Assembly: GCA_021160245.1 (NCBI GenBank)
Contig: JAGHCW010000116.1
Location: 1 to 50,236, forward strand
Direction: 5' to 3'
Origin: a bacterium
Lineage (GTDB): Bacteria; B130-G9
DNA length: 50,236 bases
The position numbers and the translations under genes were made by a program. The notes under the pieces were generated by a model. It was not told the DNA's origin and did no database searches. It saw nothing but the letters and a program-made list of their open reading frames with translations. Position 1 is the first letter of the stretch, and each line of letters begins with the position of its first letter. This document shows, piece after piece, positions 32,864-42,500 of the stretch.

Positions 32864-34248
32864 GACCATCGGGTGACGAGACTATCAGGCTATCGGACCT
32901 AGTAGAGCAGTTCGATCAATTCATGGAGGCCAACAAGAGGGCCGTCAGAAGTCTAGGTGAGCTCGGCAAGATGTTTGCGAAGATATCACTCGTGACGGTG
33001 CGGCGTAATGAGCCATTCAATGCCGAGAACATTCGACATCGCTGTCGAAAAAAGCGGCACATCGAAGCCATCTGCCACAGCCTTTCCAGGCGCCTCCTAG
33101 GTTGCATGGCCGCCATGGATGCTCTGGTCGAATCATACCATCTGCTCAGCCGTGCAAACAAGGCGGAAATCGACGAAGCTCTTGAGCGAATAAAGAACCG
33201 TTTTCTCTCTCACTTTTGGTTTCTACAGCGAATTTTGCTCTTCAACCTGAGCAGCGATGTTACCTATTTTTCACAACACAAGAGGGCTCTAGGCCTGCTC
33301 ATCGACATAAGGCCGAGCATCATGAGATCGATACTCAGCATGAAGGACCAGGGGCTGGTTCCAAAACTGAGAAGTCTCAACGAACTTGTTCGATACATCC
33401 ACCAGCGCGGTGAGAACGCATTCTTCATCCGCGCGCGACAGATGGGCGCCTCAGCCCAATTTGCGTTGGGGAGTGGGAACTGTCTCAACCTGGTTGATCT
33501 GGACGTTCAGCTCTCTTCCGGCGGAGCGGATGACGGAACCGACCGGACGCTAAGTGATCTGCTCAGGGAGCCTGTGATGGCTGGTCTCCTGCAACCCTAC
33601 AGAGAGGGAATAAAGGGCGAGGGAGCAGAGACGCTCAATGTCGTCAAATTCAAAGAGACGATCGATACGCAGCTGGAGCTGGGCCTTCATAAGGCGAGGC
33701 TCAGGAGCAGAATACCGACAGTACCCGGCGCGACCCCAAGCTCCATATCGCTCTCCTACTACGAGCCTTTCCAGACACTTGTCTCCCAAACACTCGGCCA
33801 GCGTGTCCGATACCTGTCCGGGATACTTTCCCGATTGCTTTTCTCTGTCGATACAGACTTCGTAACTTATCTCAACGCGCAATTCGATGGCGCGCCGGGG
33901 AAATGCCGCGCAGCGCTTGGCGAGCTCGTTCGCGCCATGATCTCGCTAAAAGACCTCGATGAATTGCTCTCCCAGCCGGGCAAAACAGAGCACGCAATTT
34001 CGCTTTTTGCCGAGGGCGTAAGCAACATACATGGATACTTCAACGCCGTCCGGTGCCTCGATCTGGCGCTCAATGGCGAAGTGTCGCCCGAGTCCCTCTC
34101 AATGATCCTTGGGCAAGAAGAACTCAGCCCCAAGGAGATGAGTATTCTCCTGCACGGCGATTTCGCCAAGTTGATCGGGCGTCCGGGTGTTGATGCCACA
34201 ATTGCAGAGACCATCCGGTCTGTCTTAACCAGCCAGATGAGCGGTTGA
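32860..34248 (+). CDS. Uncharacterised helical protein, third gene of the PPDK-like operon
   Basis: 462 residues, no family recognised. Nearly all predicted helical, with heptad-like leucine-rich stretches (LVEQFDQFMEANKRAVRSL, YLSGILSRLLFSVDTDFVTYL, AISLFAEGVSNIHGYFNAV) and a basic patch (RHRCRKKRHIEAICHSLSRRL). No signal peptide or membrane helix. The TTG start overlaps the TGA of the PPDK-like gene (TTGA). Likely a cytosolic partner or substrate-binding subunit of the PPDK-like protein, as PPDK regulation in other organisms uses separate proteins; the known PPDK regulator (DUF299) looks quite different, so this is inference. The next gene on the strand, GT39, begins 57 bases later and may be separate. 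Confidence 0.7.
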   Translation: MRPSGDETIRLSDLVEQFDQFMEANKRAVRSLGELGKMFAKISLVTVRRNEPFNAENIRHRCRKKRHIEAICHSLSRRLLGCMAAMDALVESYHLLSRANKAEIDEALERIKNRFLSHFWFLQRILLFNLSSDVTYFSQHKRALGLLIDIRPSIMRSILSMKDQGLVPKLRSLNELVRYIHQRGENAFFIRARQMGASAQFALGSGNCLNLVDLDVQLSSGGADDGTDRTLSDLLREPVMAGLLQPYREGIKGEGAETLNVVKFKETIDTQLELGLHKARLRSRIPTVPGATPSSISLSYYEPFQTLVSQTLGQRVRYLSGILSRLLFSVDTDFVTYLNAQFDGAPGKCRAALGELVRAMISLKDLDELLSQPGKTEHAISLFAEGVSNIHGYFNAVRCLDLALNGEVSPESLSMILGQEELSPKEMSILLHGDFAKLIGRPGVDATIAETIRSVLTSQMSG

Positions 34249-34304
34249 GCACCTAACGGTCAGAATCGAATAAAGAGAAGACGTCCGAAAATGCGAACAT
34301 CCAA

Positions 34305-35723
34305 ATGGAACTTCAGATTGTGAGCAATAGAAAGACCTTTCTGCTGATTACGGCCGCAGCGCTTTTCATTCGCATTGTCTATCTTCTCCTTGCGCCCCAG
34401 ACGCCTGTTCTGACCTATTACAACTTCGATGAGGGCGACTACGAGCTCATAGCTAAGAACGTCTATGAGGGCAATGGCTATTGCTATATCAAGGGGCAGC
34501 CGACGGCCTTCAGGCCGCCTTTATACCCCCTCATGATCGCCTCAATCTACCAGATTACCGGGAAACGCAGCCATCTAGCAGTCAAGCTAACGCAGGCACT
34601 CATCAGCGCAGTAACTGCTGGGCTTATCTTCCTGCTGGCTAGCATAGTTCTTAGCCGTGCGGCTGGCTTATGGGCCGGCATGTTATTCTGTATATATCCC
34701 ATTATGCTCTATTACGTCCCGAAACTCCTGACGGAAACCCTCTTCATTGCCCTTCTCTGCGCCTCGTTATGCTTGTTGCTCTTCGCCGTCAAACGAGGCG
34801 CGGTCAAGTTCTATGCGCTAGCGGGTCTCGCGTTTGGCGTGGCGTTTCTCTGCCGCCCGGTTCTTCTGCCGTTTTTGGTCGGCCTATTCGTTCCGATGAT
34901 AATTTTACTGGCGAGGCGCGGGGCGATAAAGGGGCCTCTGGTGCGAGGCGCCTCGCTCCTTTTAGTATTTGTGGTCGTCATCTCCCCCTGGGTAATCAGG
35001 AATTACGTTGTGTTCGACGAGTTCATCCCAACAGATACCCACCTCGGCTGGGTCCTCTGGCATAACACCAAAGTCCACTTCGATTTTGATGCGGATTTTG
35101 AGAAATCGAGACGCGAAATCGATGAGGCGCAAGCGGCCGGAACGTTGACGAGTGAGAGCTTCTTCGATGCAATTCAAAGGCATGCGCACTACGGCGCTCA
35201 AGCTCAGCAGGACGGCATACGAAAGGCATACGACCCGACACAGATGCCGCAGTCGGAGACTGAGATCAGCCGCTTCTTTATCCGAAAAACGTTCGAGTTC
35301 TTCCGCGATAAAAAACTGCGCCTCGTTCGGGACAGGGTCGCGAATTTCATCAACTTCTGGATGCCGATTTCCTCAACCGAGGGCAGAAAGGGCGAGTACC
35401 AGTTTATGTACGGTGTCATGGCGCTTTTTGCGCTTGTGGGCCTCTATTTCGCATTCAAGGAGCGAAGACTGCTCGATCTGTTACCGTTGCTCCTCATCGT
35501 GGCCAACTTCTGGATTGCAACGACCGTCTTCATCTACCATTCGCGACTGAAGATGCCGGCCGATATTGTAACTATTGTCCTCGCGGGGTATTCAATAGAC
35601 GCAATCCGCCGCGCAAAAGGCGTGAGATGGCTCGCCTGCCTCGCCGCCGCGGCGATTGGCCTTAACCTCATCGCCTGCTTCCTGCTAGCGCCGCTGAAGG
35701 GTCTGATCAAAAGCGTCTTCTAG
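34305..35723 (+). CDS. Membrane glycosyltransferase, family 39 (second copy)
   Basis: 472 residues with about ten hydrophobic segments (FLLITAAALFIRIVYLLL; ALISAVTAGLIFLLASIVLS; ASLLLVFVVVISPWVI). After the first helix the loop YYNFDEGDYELIAKNVYEGNGY, then FRPPLYPLMIASIY, gives the acidic motif and P-rich segment of GT39/ArnT-like enzymes. It resembles the gene at 2952 in plan but not closely in sequence. Donor is presumably a polyprenyl-phosphate sugar; acceptor unknown. It lies 57 bases downstream of the PPDK-like trio on the same strand. No strong ribosome site is visible before the ATG. Confidence 0.8.
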   Translation: MELQIVSNRKTFLLITAAALFIRIVYLLLAPQTPVLTYYNFDEGDYELIAKNVYEGNGYCYIKGQPTAFRPPLYPLMIASIYQITGKRSHLAVKLTQALISAVTAGLIFLLASIVLSRAAGLWAGMLFCIYPIMLYYVPKLLTETLFIALLCASLCLLLFAVKRGAVKFYALAGLAFGVAFLCRPVLLPFLVGLFVPMIILLARRGAIKGPLVRGASLLLVFVVVISPWVIRNYVVFDEFIPTDTHLGWVLWHNTKVHFDFDADFEKSRREIDEAQAAGTLTSESFFDAIQRHAHYGAQAQQDGIRKAYDPTQMPQSETEISRFFIRKTFEFFRDKKLRLVRDRVANFINFWMPISSTEGRKGEYQFMYGVMALFALVGLYFAFKERRLLDLLPLLLIVANFWIATTVFIYHSRLKMPADIVTIVLAGYSIDAIRRAKGVRWLACLAAAAIGLNLIACFLLAPLKGLIKSVF

Positions 35724-35766
35724 TAGGGGCGTCCTGCATGCGCCCTTGAATCCCACGCCTCCTCCT

Positions 35767-35835
35767 CATCGCCCGACTTCAGTCGAGGCGATGCAAAGGG
35801 CTATTATGATCCTAACCCCCGAATTCATTCGGGGG
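35767..35835. repeat. REP-like pair of hairpins with identical TTCA loops
   Basis: First hairpin (35767-35793): CATCGCC plus CGAC, loop TTCA, GTCG, one bulged A, GGCGATG. Second (35816-35835): CCCCCGAA, loop TTCA, TTCGGGGG. They are 22 bases apart and share the same four-base loop. No T tract follows, so they are poor terminators; the layout is like paired REP (BIME) elements. Confidence 0.55.
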
Positions 35836-35894
35836 ATGCGGGCCAGCCGACCCCCTCTATATGCTCTTCAGGTGAAGATTCCGGGGAGGTGGCC

Positions 35895-36131
35895 TCAGCT
35901 GCCAACCGCGCCGACTTGCTCGACCGCGAGATTCTCAAGCTGCATTAGCGGCCGGCTCCCGACGAATTCCAGGTGCTCCCGCGCGGAGAGTATCTCAATC
36001 CCCACAATCTCGCCCTTCGGATCGCAGTCGATCGCGATGTCCTCGCTGAGTCGCATCGTCGTTACCTCATGCTTGCCCTCCATGAAGCGAACGTAGAGCG
36101 CATCGACCTTTGAATCATAGGCTATTTTCAT
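35895..36131 (-). CDS. DUF2283 domain protein
   Basis: About 78 residues. IAYDSKVDALYVRF, then SEDIAIDCDPKGEIVGIEILSA, is the DUF2283 pattern (short beta-rich protein). AAAAAGGG 6 bases upstream favours ATG 36131 over 36137. It follows the DUF4258 gene on the same strand with about 12 bases between. DUF4258/DUF2283 pairs recur in many genomes and are often treated as toxin-antitoxin-like; which partner is toxic is not known to me. Function unknown. Confidence 0.85.
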   Translation of the reverse strand: MKIAYDSKVDALYVRFMEGKHEVTTMRLSEDIAIDCDPKGEIVGIEILSAREHLEFVGSRPLMQLENLAVEQVGAVGS

Positions 36132-36143
36132 CGGCATCCCTTT

Positions 36144-36425
36144 TTAGAAATAGAAAGCATAAACCGTAACCACAATCATATCCGTCTCTTCTTTAACAAC
36201 GATCGGGACAACTTGCTTGATCGCATAGTGCTTACCACCCCAACACCTGTTGAACTTGAAGTTTCGCCTGAATGACAGACGCCCTCTCTTCGCCGGTATT
36301 CTCTCGCCCATGCGAATCGCATCCTCCACCTCGTCCCTACTTACGCCTCGTTCTTGCATCTGCCTCAGAGCGTGATCGGAGAGGATAATCGTCTGCTCAA
36401 CCATGACAGTGGAATTGTCGTCCAT
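36144..36425 (-). CDS. DUF4258 domain protein
   Basis: About 93 residues. LSDHALRQMQERGVSRDEVEDAIRMGERI (H, R and E residues of a BECR-like small fold), then RNFKFNRCWGGKHYAIKQVVPIVVKEETDMIVVTVY, match DUF4258. The start is uncertain: ATG 36425 or 36404 are possible, and none has a clear ribosome site; the frame opens at 36470. Usually such proteins are ribonuclease-like candidates; catalysis is not shown. Paired with the DUF2283 gene directly downstream. Confidence 0.8.
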   Translation of the reverse strand: MDDNSTVMVEQTIILSDHALRQMQERGVSRDEVEDAIRMGERIPAKRGRLSFRRNFKFNRCWGGKHYAIKQVVPIVVKEETDMIVVTVYAFYF

Positions 36426-36565
36426 TTTGTTTACCAAGGAGCATAGGTCTTCTGAGCAGAAATATACCACGAAGAGGCAGATTGTCTAAGCAGCCGGTTT
36501 TGAGGATTAGAAGGGACACGGGAAGGCTTGCTGTATGAATCTGATTCTCGGGGTGTGTCCAGTTA

Positions 36566-36594
36566 TTGACAGTTCATGTCTCGCACCCTATATT
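36566..36594 (+). promoter_or_regulatory. Strong sigma-70 promoter for rpmH
   Basis: TTGACA at 36566-36571, 17-base spacer, TATATT at 36589-36594. It points to rpmH, 87 bases downstream of the -10, and probably drives the rpmH-rnpA-yidD-yidC unit. Confidence 0.7.
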
Positions 36595-36681
36595 CCTTGC
36601 AGGGGATTCTTAAGAGCTATCCTCTTACTCGATTCGACACTCATTTTCCATGACAACAATAGAATAAGGTTAGAGATCGGT

Positions 36682-36816
36682 ATGAAGCGAACATATCAAC
36701 CTCACAATACGAGGCGCAAGCGAACACACGGCTTCCTAGTTAGAATGCGATCGAAGAACGGTAAGCAGGTGATAGGCAGGCGCCGGGGAAAGGGCCGACG
36801 CCAGCTGTCGGTCTGA
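36682..36816 (+). CDS. rpmH: 50S ribosomal protein L34
   Basis: 44 residues, [22 protein letters not shown] then [21 protein letters not shown]. The very basic L34 sequence is unmistakable (KRTYQP, RKR.HGF, R...GR.V...RR.KGR..L). The ATG at 36682 is the family start; the frame opens much earlier but there is nothing L34-like before it. It heads the conserved rpmH-rnpA-yidD-yidC order. A strong promoter lies just upstream. Confidence 0.97.
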   Translation: MKRTYQPHNTRRKRTHGFLVRMRSKNGKQVIGRRRGKGRRQLSV

Positions 36817-36849
36817 GCTTAACAATGCGAGTTCAGGGGCTTTTTCAAG

Positions 36850-37200
36850 TTGCCTAGACGAGGCGTCGATTACGAACGACTGAGGCTCGTATCAGAATAC
36901 AATCACCTATACAAGCGGGGCCGGCGAGCGTACGGCCAGCTGGTCGTTGTGTTCGGTCAGAAAAAGCCACAGGGCGGTCTGCCGAGGCTCGGAGTCTCTG
37001 TCAGCCGAAAGGTGGGCAAGGCGGTTGTGCGCAATCGGACAAAGAGATTCTTAAGAGAGTCGTTTTGGGCGTTTTTGTCTGAAATTCCCTCGGGATGGGA
37101 TATTGTTATCTGCGCCAGGCCACTGATAGCTTCGGCATCGTTTAGCGAGGTCCGGGGTGAGGTCAAGCGAGCTTTTGGAAGGCTTTTCCGAGCGAATTAA
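36850..37200 (+). CDS. rnpA: Ribonuclease P protein component
   Basis: 116 residues. The RNR signature region GVSVSRKVGKAVVRNRTKRFLRE, and the start region LRLVSEYNHLYKRGRRAYGQLVVVF, match RnpA, which binds RNase P RNA for 5' tRNA maturation. Start is a TTG at 36850; no ATG is near. It lies 33 bases after rpmH and 3 bases before yidD, in the classic cluster. Confidence 0.93.
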   Translation: MPRRGVDYERLRLVSEYNHLYKRGRRAYGQLVVVFGQKKPQGGLPRLGVSVSRKVGKAVVRNRTKRFLRESFWAFLSEIPSGWDIVICARPLIASASFSEVRGEVKRAFGRLFRAN

Positions 37201-37203
37201 GCT

Positions 37204-37488
37204 GTGTCTGCCCGCAAATATATAGGGAAAGGAATTGGCAAGATGGCTTCACTGTTGGTCATAGTTGCGCTGACAGCCTATAAGAATCTGCTTTCGCCTG
37301 TTTTGCCGAGGTGTTGTAGGTTTGAACCAACTTGCTCTGAATACGCGATGGAGGCGTTCAGGACGTTTGGTTTTTGGCGAGCTATGCGACTCTCTACTTT
37401 AAGGCTCATGCGGTGTCATCCTTTCTGTCGAGGCGGTTATGATCCGCTGCCGCCGAGGGCGGAGAATGCTAGTCGGAGGATAAGCTAA
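37204..37488 (+). CDS. yidD: Membrane protein insertion efficiency factor YidD
   Basis: 94 residues. LTAYKNLLSPVLPRCCRFEPTCSEYAMEAFRTFG and RLMRCHPFCRGGYDPLP are the family signature (cysteines in C-x5-C). It is thought to help YidC insert membrane proteins. Start is GTG 37204, 3 bases after rnpA; ends 3 bases before yidC. Confidence 0.95.
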   Translation: MSARKYIGKGIGKMASLLVIVALTAYKNLLSPVLPRCCRFEPTCSEYAMEAFRTFGFWRAMRLSTLRLMRCHPFCRGGYDPLPPRAENASRRIS

Positions 37489-37491
37489 GAT

Positions 37492-39459
37492 ATGGAAACC
37501 AGGCGACTAGTTCTCGCGGTGGTCTTGACTCTCGCAGTCATTCTGGTTTGGAATTATGTATGGAAGCCAGAGCCCAAGCCTCCGGCGGCGCCCGAGGCCC
37601 AACGCGCGGGCGAGCCCGTGAAGCGGGGTCCGGCCAAGAAGGCTATAGATCAATTTATTGAGGAGCAGCGCTCATCAGGAGAGTCGTCTCGCGATGTGAA
37701 GCTCGATCCTGAAGCGCCGGCCACGCGAGAGGTTACGGTTGACACCGACCTTTACAGAATCGTTTTTACCTCTGATGGAGGGGCCATAAAGAGTTTCAGG
37801 CTCAGAAAATACAAAGACCTACCTCCGGACTTCATCACTGCGAAGGAAAAACTTCTCGCAAAGAGCGCCGGCGACCGGACGATGCACCGTTCCCAGAAAA
37901 AAGAGTCATTTGCGAAGATGTCCTCAATCTTGGCCGATAGCCGAGCTGCGGCTTATGCAGGCGACGCGCTTTCGGATGACGAGGCGAAGCATCTTGAGGA
38001 GATGACAGAGGAGTTTTATACAACCGCTCGCAAGCTGAGCAATGCGGACTTTATCGAGCGTAGAGGCGCCGCCTCCAGAATCAGGGAGAGGGCGGCCTCG
38101 CGAGGTTCTGAGGAGAACTTCGACGGTGACACGAGGCGCCGGTTGGAACTGCTGGAGGGCGTTGAGCTTGTTCCCTCATATCTGTCCGAAATAGGTGAAA
38201 ACGCGTTACGAACCGTCTATGGCGACGAGACCACGGATGGTGGCAAGGTCTTCAAGACACTTCCATTCAGGACAACGTCCCCGGCAAATGTAACCGTGCG
38301 CTCGGGTTCTGTCAGCACGATAAGGTTTGTCGCATCGTTCAACCAGGGCACGGGCAAGCTGATAAAGGAATATCGGATAAAGCCGGAGGGCTACGCTTTT
38401 GACTTGTCCTACAGGATTGAGGCAGCAAGCGCAGGAAGCATAGGCCTGCCTGCAGTTGAGACATGGCTTGGTCCGGACATAGGCTCATCCGGTATTGAGC
38501 CGAAGGGGCGTTATTCGAGCGGCGGAATCGTGGCTTCCGACGGCCCCAACCTTCTGGATGAGCCGTTCGAGTTCACAGACGGCCTGAAATGGGCCGCGCT
38601 CCAGGACAGATATTTTATCGTATCGCTGGCGAATAATGTCGCTTGGCTTTTGGGTTCGGCCCCGATGTTGCAGGGCTCCGAGCTAAAATGGGTCCTTCCG
38701 ATTGTGCCTGGCGCAAGCTCCAGCATTAGCGTTTACGCCGGGCCGAAGGCGATTGACGAGCTCAAGGAGCAGGGCGGCGGTCTCGAGCGGGTTGTTGATT
38801 TTGGGTGGCTTTCAGTCATTGCGAAGCCGATCTACTTTCTGCTGAAGCTCTTCTATTCTTTCCTGGGCAACTATGGGCTTGCGATTATTGTGCTGGCCAC
38901 GCTGATCAAGATCGTTTTCTACCCGTTGACGCTCAAGCAGACCCAGTCGATGAAGAAGATGCAGGCGGTTGGGCCTGAGATAAAGCGGCTGAAGGAGAAG
39001 TATAAGAACGACAAGGAGACGCTGAACAAGGAGACAATGGCGCTTTACAAAAAGCACGAGGTCAACCCGATGGGTGGTTGTCTCCCGATGCTCGTCCAAT
39101 TCCCCGTTCTGTTTGCGCTCATAAGAGTTTTGCCGATCGTCATCGAGCTGCGGCAGTCGCCATTTATCTTCTGGCTAAACGACCTTTCCGAGCCCGATCC
39201 TTACTATGTCACGCCGATCCTAATGGGCGCCGCGATGGTTGCTCAGCAGAAGTTGGCGCCCTCGACGGCCGATCCCAAGCAGTCGAGGATGATGATGATG
39301 ATGTCCGTTCTCTTCACCTGGTTCTTCCTGAGCTTCTCGTCTGGGCTCGTGCTCTATTGGTTCACAGGCACGCTCCTTCAGATCGTTCAGCAGATTGTAA
39401 CGGACCGGTGGAAGAGGACCAAAGAGGCGGCGGGACCTCCGGCCAAAGCCAACGGCTAG
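37492..39459 (+). CDS. yidC: Membrane protein insertase YidC
   Basis: 655 residues, inserting proteins into the inner membrane. An N-terminal helix (LVLAVVLTLAVILVWNYVW) is followed by the periplasmic P1 domain, then the five-helix core with FYSFLGNYGLAIIVLATLIKIVFYPLTLKQTQSMKKMQ, LKEKYKNDKETLNKETMALYKKHEVNPMGGCLP and a late YWFTGTLLQIVQQ. The P1 domain carries an extra charged helical insertion (about residues 112-222) absent from ordinary YidC of about 550 residues. Having P1 at all marks the Gram-negative type. Last gene of the rpmH unit; the usual jag/mnmE genes do not follow, the next gene being on the other strand. Confidence 0.95.
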   Translation: METRRLVLAVVLTLAVILVWNYVWKPEPKPPAAPEAQRAGEPVKRGPAKKAIDQFIEEQRSSGESSRDVKLDPEAPATREVTVDTDLYRIVFTSDGGAIKSFRLRKYKDLPPDFITAKEKLLAKSAGDRTMHRSQKKESFAKMSSILADSRAAAYAGDALSDDEAKHLEEMTEEFYTTARKLSNADFIERRGAASRIRERAASRGSEENFDGDTRRRLELLEGVELVPSYLSEIGENALRTVYGDETTDGGKVFKTLPFRTTSPANVTVRSGSVSTIRFVASFNQGTGKLIKEYRIKPEGYAFDLSYRIEAASAGSIGLPAVETWLGPDIGSSGIEPKGRYSSGGIVASDGPNLLDEPFEFTDGLKWAALQDRYFIVSLANNVAWLLGSAPMLQGSELKWVLPIVPGASSSISVYAGPKAIDELKEQGGGLERVVDFGWLSVIAKPIYFLLKLFYSFLGNYGLAIIVLATLIKIVFYPLTLKQTQSMKKMQAVGPEIKRLKEKYKNDKETLNKETMALYKKHEVNPMGGCLPMLVQFPVLFALIRVLPIVIELRQSPFIFWLNDLSEPDPYYVTPILMGAAMVAQQKLAPSTADPKQSRMMMMMSVLFTWFFLSFSSGLVLYWFTGTLLQIVQQIVTDRWKRTKEAAGPPAKANG

Positions 39460-39588
39460 AATTCTCTGCCCGTGCAGGTCGGTCTAGCCTAGCTGCATCA
39501 TATCAAAATAACGTGACCATAATGAGAGATGATTCGCTCGAACAGCCTGGCAGAAGGGCAGCAATTGCCCCCGTTGTCAGCGTATCAA

Positions 39589-42500
39589 TCAGCCGGGGAA
39601 TCTAAGCGATTTTAACGCAACACAGAGCTTGGCCTCGTCGAGGTTTGCGACTGTAGTTAGCGCATAGACTTGCCGAACGTCCTGCCGAGGCGGGACCCAG
39701 ATGTCTTTTTCGGTAAAATAGCCGTGGCCCTCAGTGCCGACATCGTCGCAGATAAGCGTGGCGCCAGGTGTGGCGCTCGTTATTACAAGGGCTCTTGAGG
39801 ATTTAAGATTCTCTCCGCAAAGCCAGCCATCCGAGCGCACCGTGGCCGCACGGTCGGTTGATTTCCGGCAGATGAACTCACCTTTGCGTCTGTAATGCGT
39901 TATGAAACTCTCGGCAGCGTCGCGCATTGGAAAGCACCAGACAGAGAGCCAAACACGAAACGCCGCGTCAGTCAGATTGCGAACGGTCGGCAGAATAGCG
40001 ATGACGTTCGAGCCCGGCAGCGTTAAGTACTCCACCTTGAGCGCGAGGCCGACTAGATTCTCGTTGACAAGGTCACCCTCAACAGCAACCCCACGCCAAA
40101 GGTTGCCGGAAGAATCGAGTCTCTCGCTCAGCTGATGGCTGAACTTCACCTTGTGCGTCTCGTCCGGCTCGTACCAGACCTCGTCGCTGCTTCTTTTCAC
40201 CAGAACTCTTAAGCCGCCATACCACGGATTGAAGAAAGAGAGCGTCCCAGGTTCTGGAAACGGAGAGTGCAGATATTCTTTTTCGCCGCGCTTCAAGGAG
40301 TATAGAGCGCCATTAAAATCGGGAGAGACGCAATACTCAAGCTCCCCATTCGACACGCTCAGGACACTCTTTCCAGATATCTTCTGTTCCGAATTGACCA
40401 TGACAGCATTACCTGCGGCCTCGGAGTTTGCCACGAAGACCGGTAGGGGCTTTCTAGTGGAGGAAACCTGCGTCTCGATTCTTGCCGTAAGCGGCTCAAC
40501 GCGCGTAGGCCCCGCGGCTTTGAGCGTGAGCGACGCCGCAAATGGATTCTCAAGACATATACCCTTAAATTGCATTGTGCGAGGCTCTACGCCTATACCG
40601 GAACCCAATAGGTCTATTTCGCCCTCGAGCGCGGAGTTCCGCAGATGCGCAAGCCTGAGCGCTAGAGTTTTCGCCTCGCCGGTCATAAAAATCGGCGCCT
40701 CGGACGTCGAGACCTGAATGAGCGAATCCAATATCGGCAAATCCTCGTTGGGCTTCTCTCCGAGCAGCCTCTCCCAATTGCGCCTCACTACTCGGAAATC
40801 CCCCGCGCCGGCGTATAGGAAGAGCGGCGGCAGCGATTTCTCGCCAAGGGGCGGTATGACGCCGAGATCAAAGACCAATAGAGGCATGGCGGTCTCCCCA
40901 TACTCCACCTTTGAGGCGCCCTGCCAGATGAGCCCGGCGAGGTTGCCCTCCTCGCCTTTGAGGGCAGACCACGATTCTGCGAAATGCTCAGGGGCCTCTG
41001 GGAGGTCCATCTCGTACGCTGGGAAATCGGTCTGATCAACGTCGATTATGCCGTCCTTTGTGGGGATCGTTGTGTGAGGTTTTGGGTCTGCGAAGTAGTT
41101 ATGGACCTTCAACTTCAAGGCCCTCTTTTCAAGTCCGAGGTTCCTGACGGTGTAGTCAAATCTGACAATGGGGCATCGGCCGAGAGTGACGCGCTTCTCA
41201 ATCTCAATGCCGGGGAACGCCTCAGAGTGGTTTTTCATGACCAATACCTTTCCGTGGTCAGACTCCTCCAGCGTTCCGGAGAATGGTAGGTTTCGGAATT
41301 CGTCCGAAAAAGGCTCTCCGAGCTGGTCGATCCAGTGATATACGAGCGAACGGTTGCAGTCCGGGATTGATATCTCCACCCAACCCTTGGGCGGATTTCC
41401 GTGGAGCCTGACGAAGCCGTTTTGAAGCAACATCTCCTTACCGAACGAGGCAGCTACTAGACCATTGAAGGCAAGCGAACTGATGACGAATTCCTTCATC
41501 GGCAGAAGGGACTTCTTGCCGTCTATCGTCGTCTGAAGCATCGGTTTGATTACAAAGGCGCGGCTTTCGCTGGCCCTAACCTTGATATCCACACCAGTTG
41601 ACGCCTTGGGATCGAGCTTCAGGTCGCACGAGCGCGGAGTAAAGTCTATACCATTCTCCGCGACGAATATCAGCTTGCCCTCGAGGGGCTCGTCGCCCCG
41701 GTTCGTAAATGCGAAGTGGGCTATTTCACTGGAGTCGGGGTTGATTGTGATCTGTTTCGGCTTCGAGAGAAGCTCCATCGCATATTTTGCGCGCACGCCG
41801 GTTTTTAGAGAGAATCTATCACCCCCAAGAACCACGTCCGTAATCACACATTTCGCGGTCTCCTTGATGCGCTCGACAAAATCAGGTCGAACGGCGACCG
41901 GAGCCTCCAGATGCTTTTCATCCTTAAGGGAGAAATTGGCCTGATACTTGATCTTCAATCCCTCCTCGCCTGTTGCCCGGATCGTCACATCTTGGGGCGT
42001 GTCCGTCTGATTCTTGAGGCGCCAAGAGATGTTGTGGGTAACGCCTATGGCCGGCTTCTTCGTGTCAAGCCTCGTTGAGATATAGAGCTCGGGCGTCTCA
42101 ATGCTCGATATTCCGCAGCAATCGCGGTCGATCACAACTTTCAGAAAATCTTCACCCTCGCGCCACTCGTGGAGATATGCGTTCCTGTCATTGAAGCTCA
42201 TCTCGTCCATCTTAACCGAGAGGTCTCGAGCAAACGTCGAATACCAGTCGTGCTTCTCAAAAAAGCGCCTGGCTATGGAATTCTGGAAGATCAGCGGTAG
42301 GAAGTTCTGCATGTGGACCTCGGTCTTGGGGACCCAGAAGAAGCCGGTCTTTTTGTAAAGCGGAACGGCCTTTGTGTTGCCGGCCCATGTGTAAAGATCG
42401 AGTCGATCATAGCCTCGCTTGATGCTCTCATTTAGTGCTGCAAGTAGAACCTTCTTACCAATTTTCTTGCCGTGATAATCAGGATGAGCATTCAGGAGCG

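Noticed and set aside
36471-36681. Possible replication origin near rpmH
   Set aside because: dnaA and dnaN are not next to rpmH and no DnaA-box cluster is visible; only one sequence, TTATTGACA, resembles a box with two mismatches.
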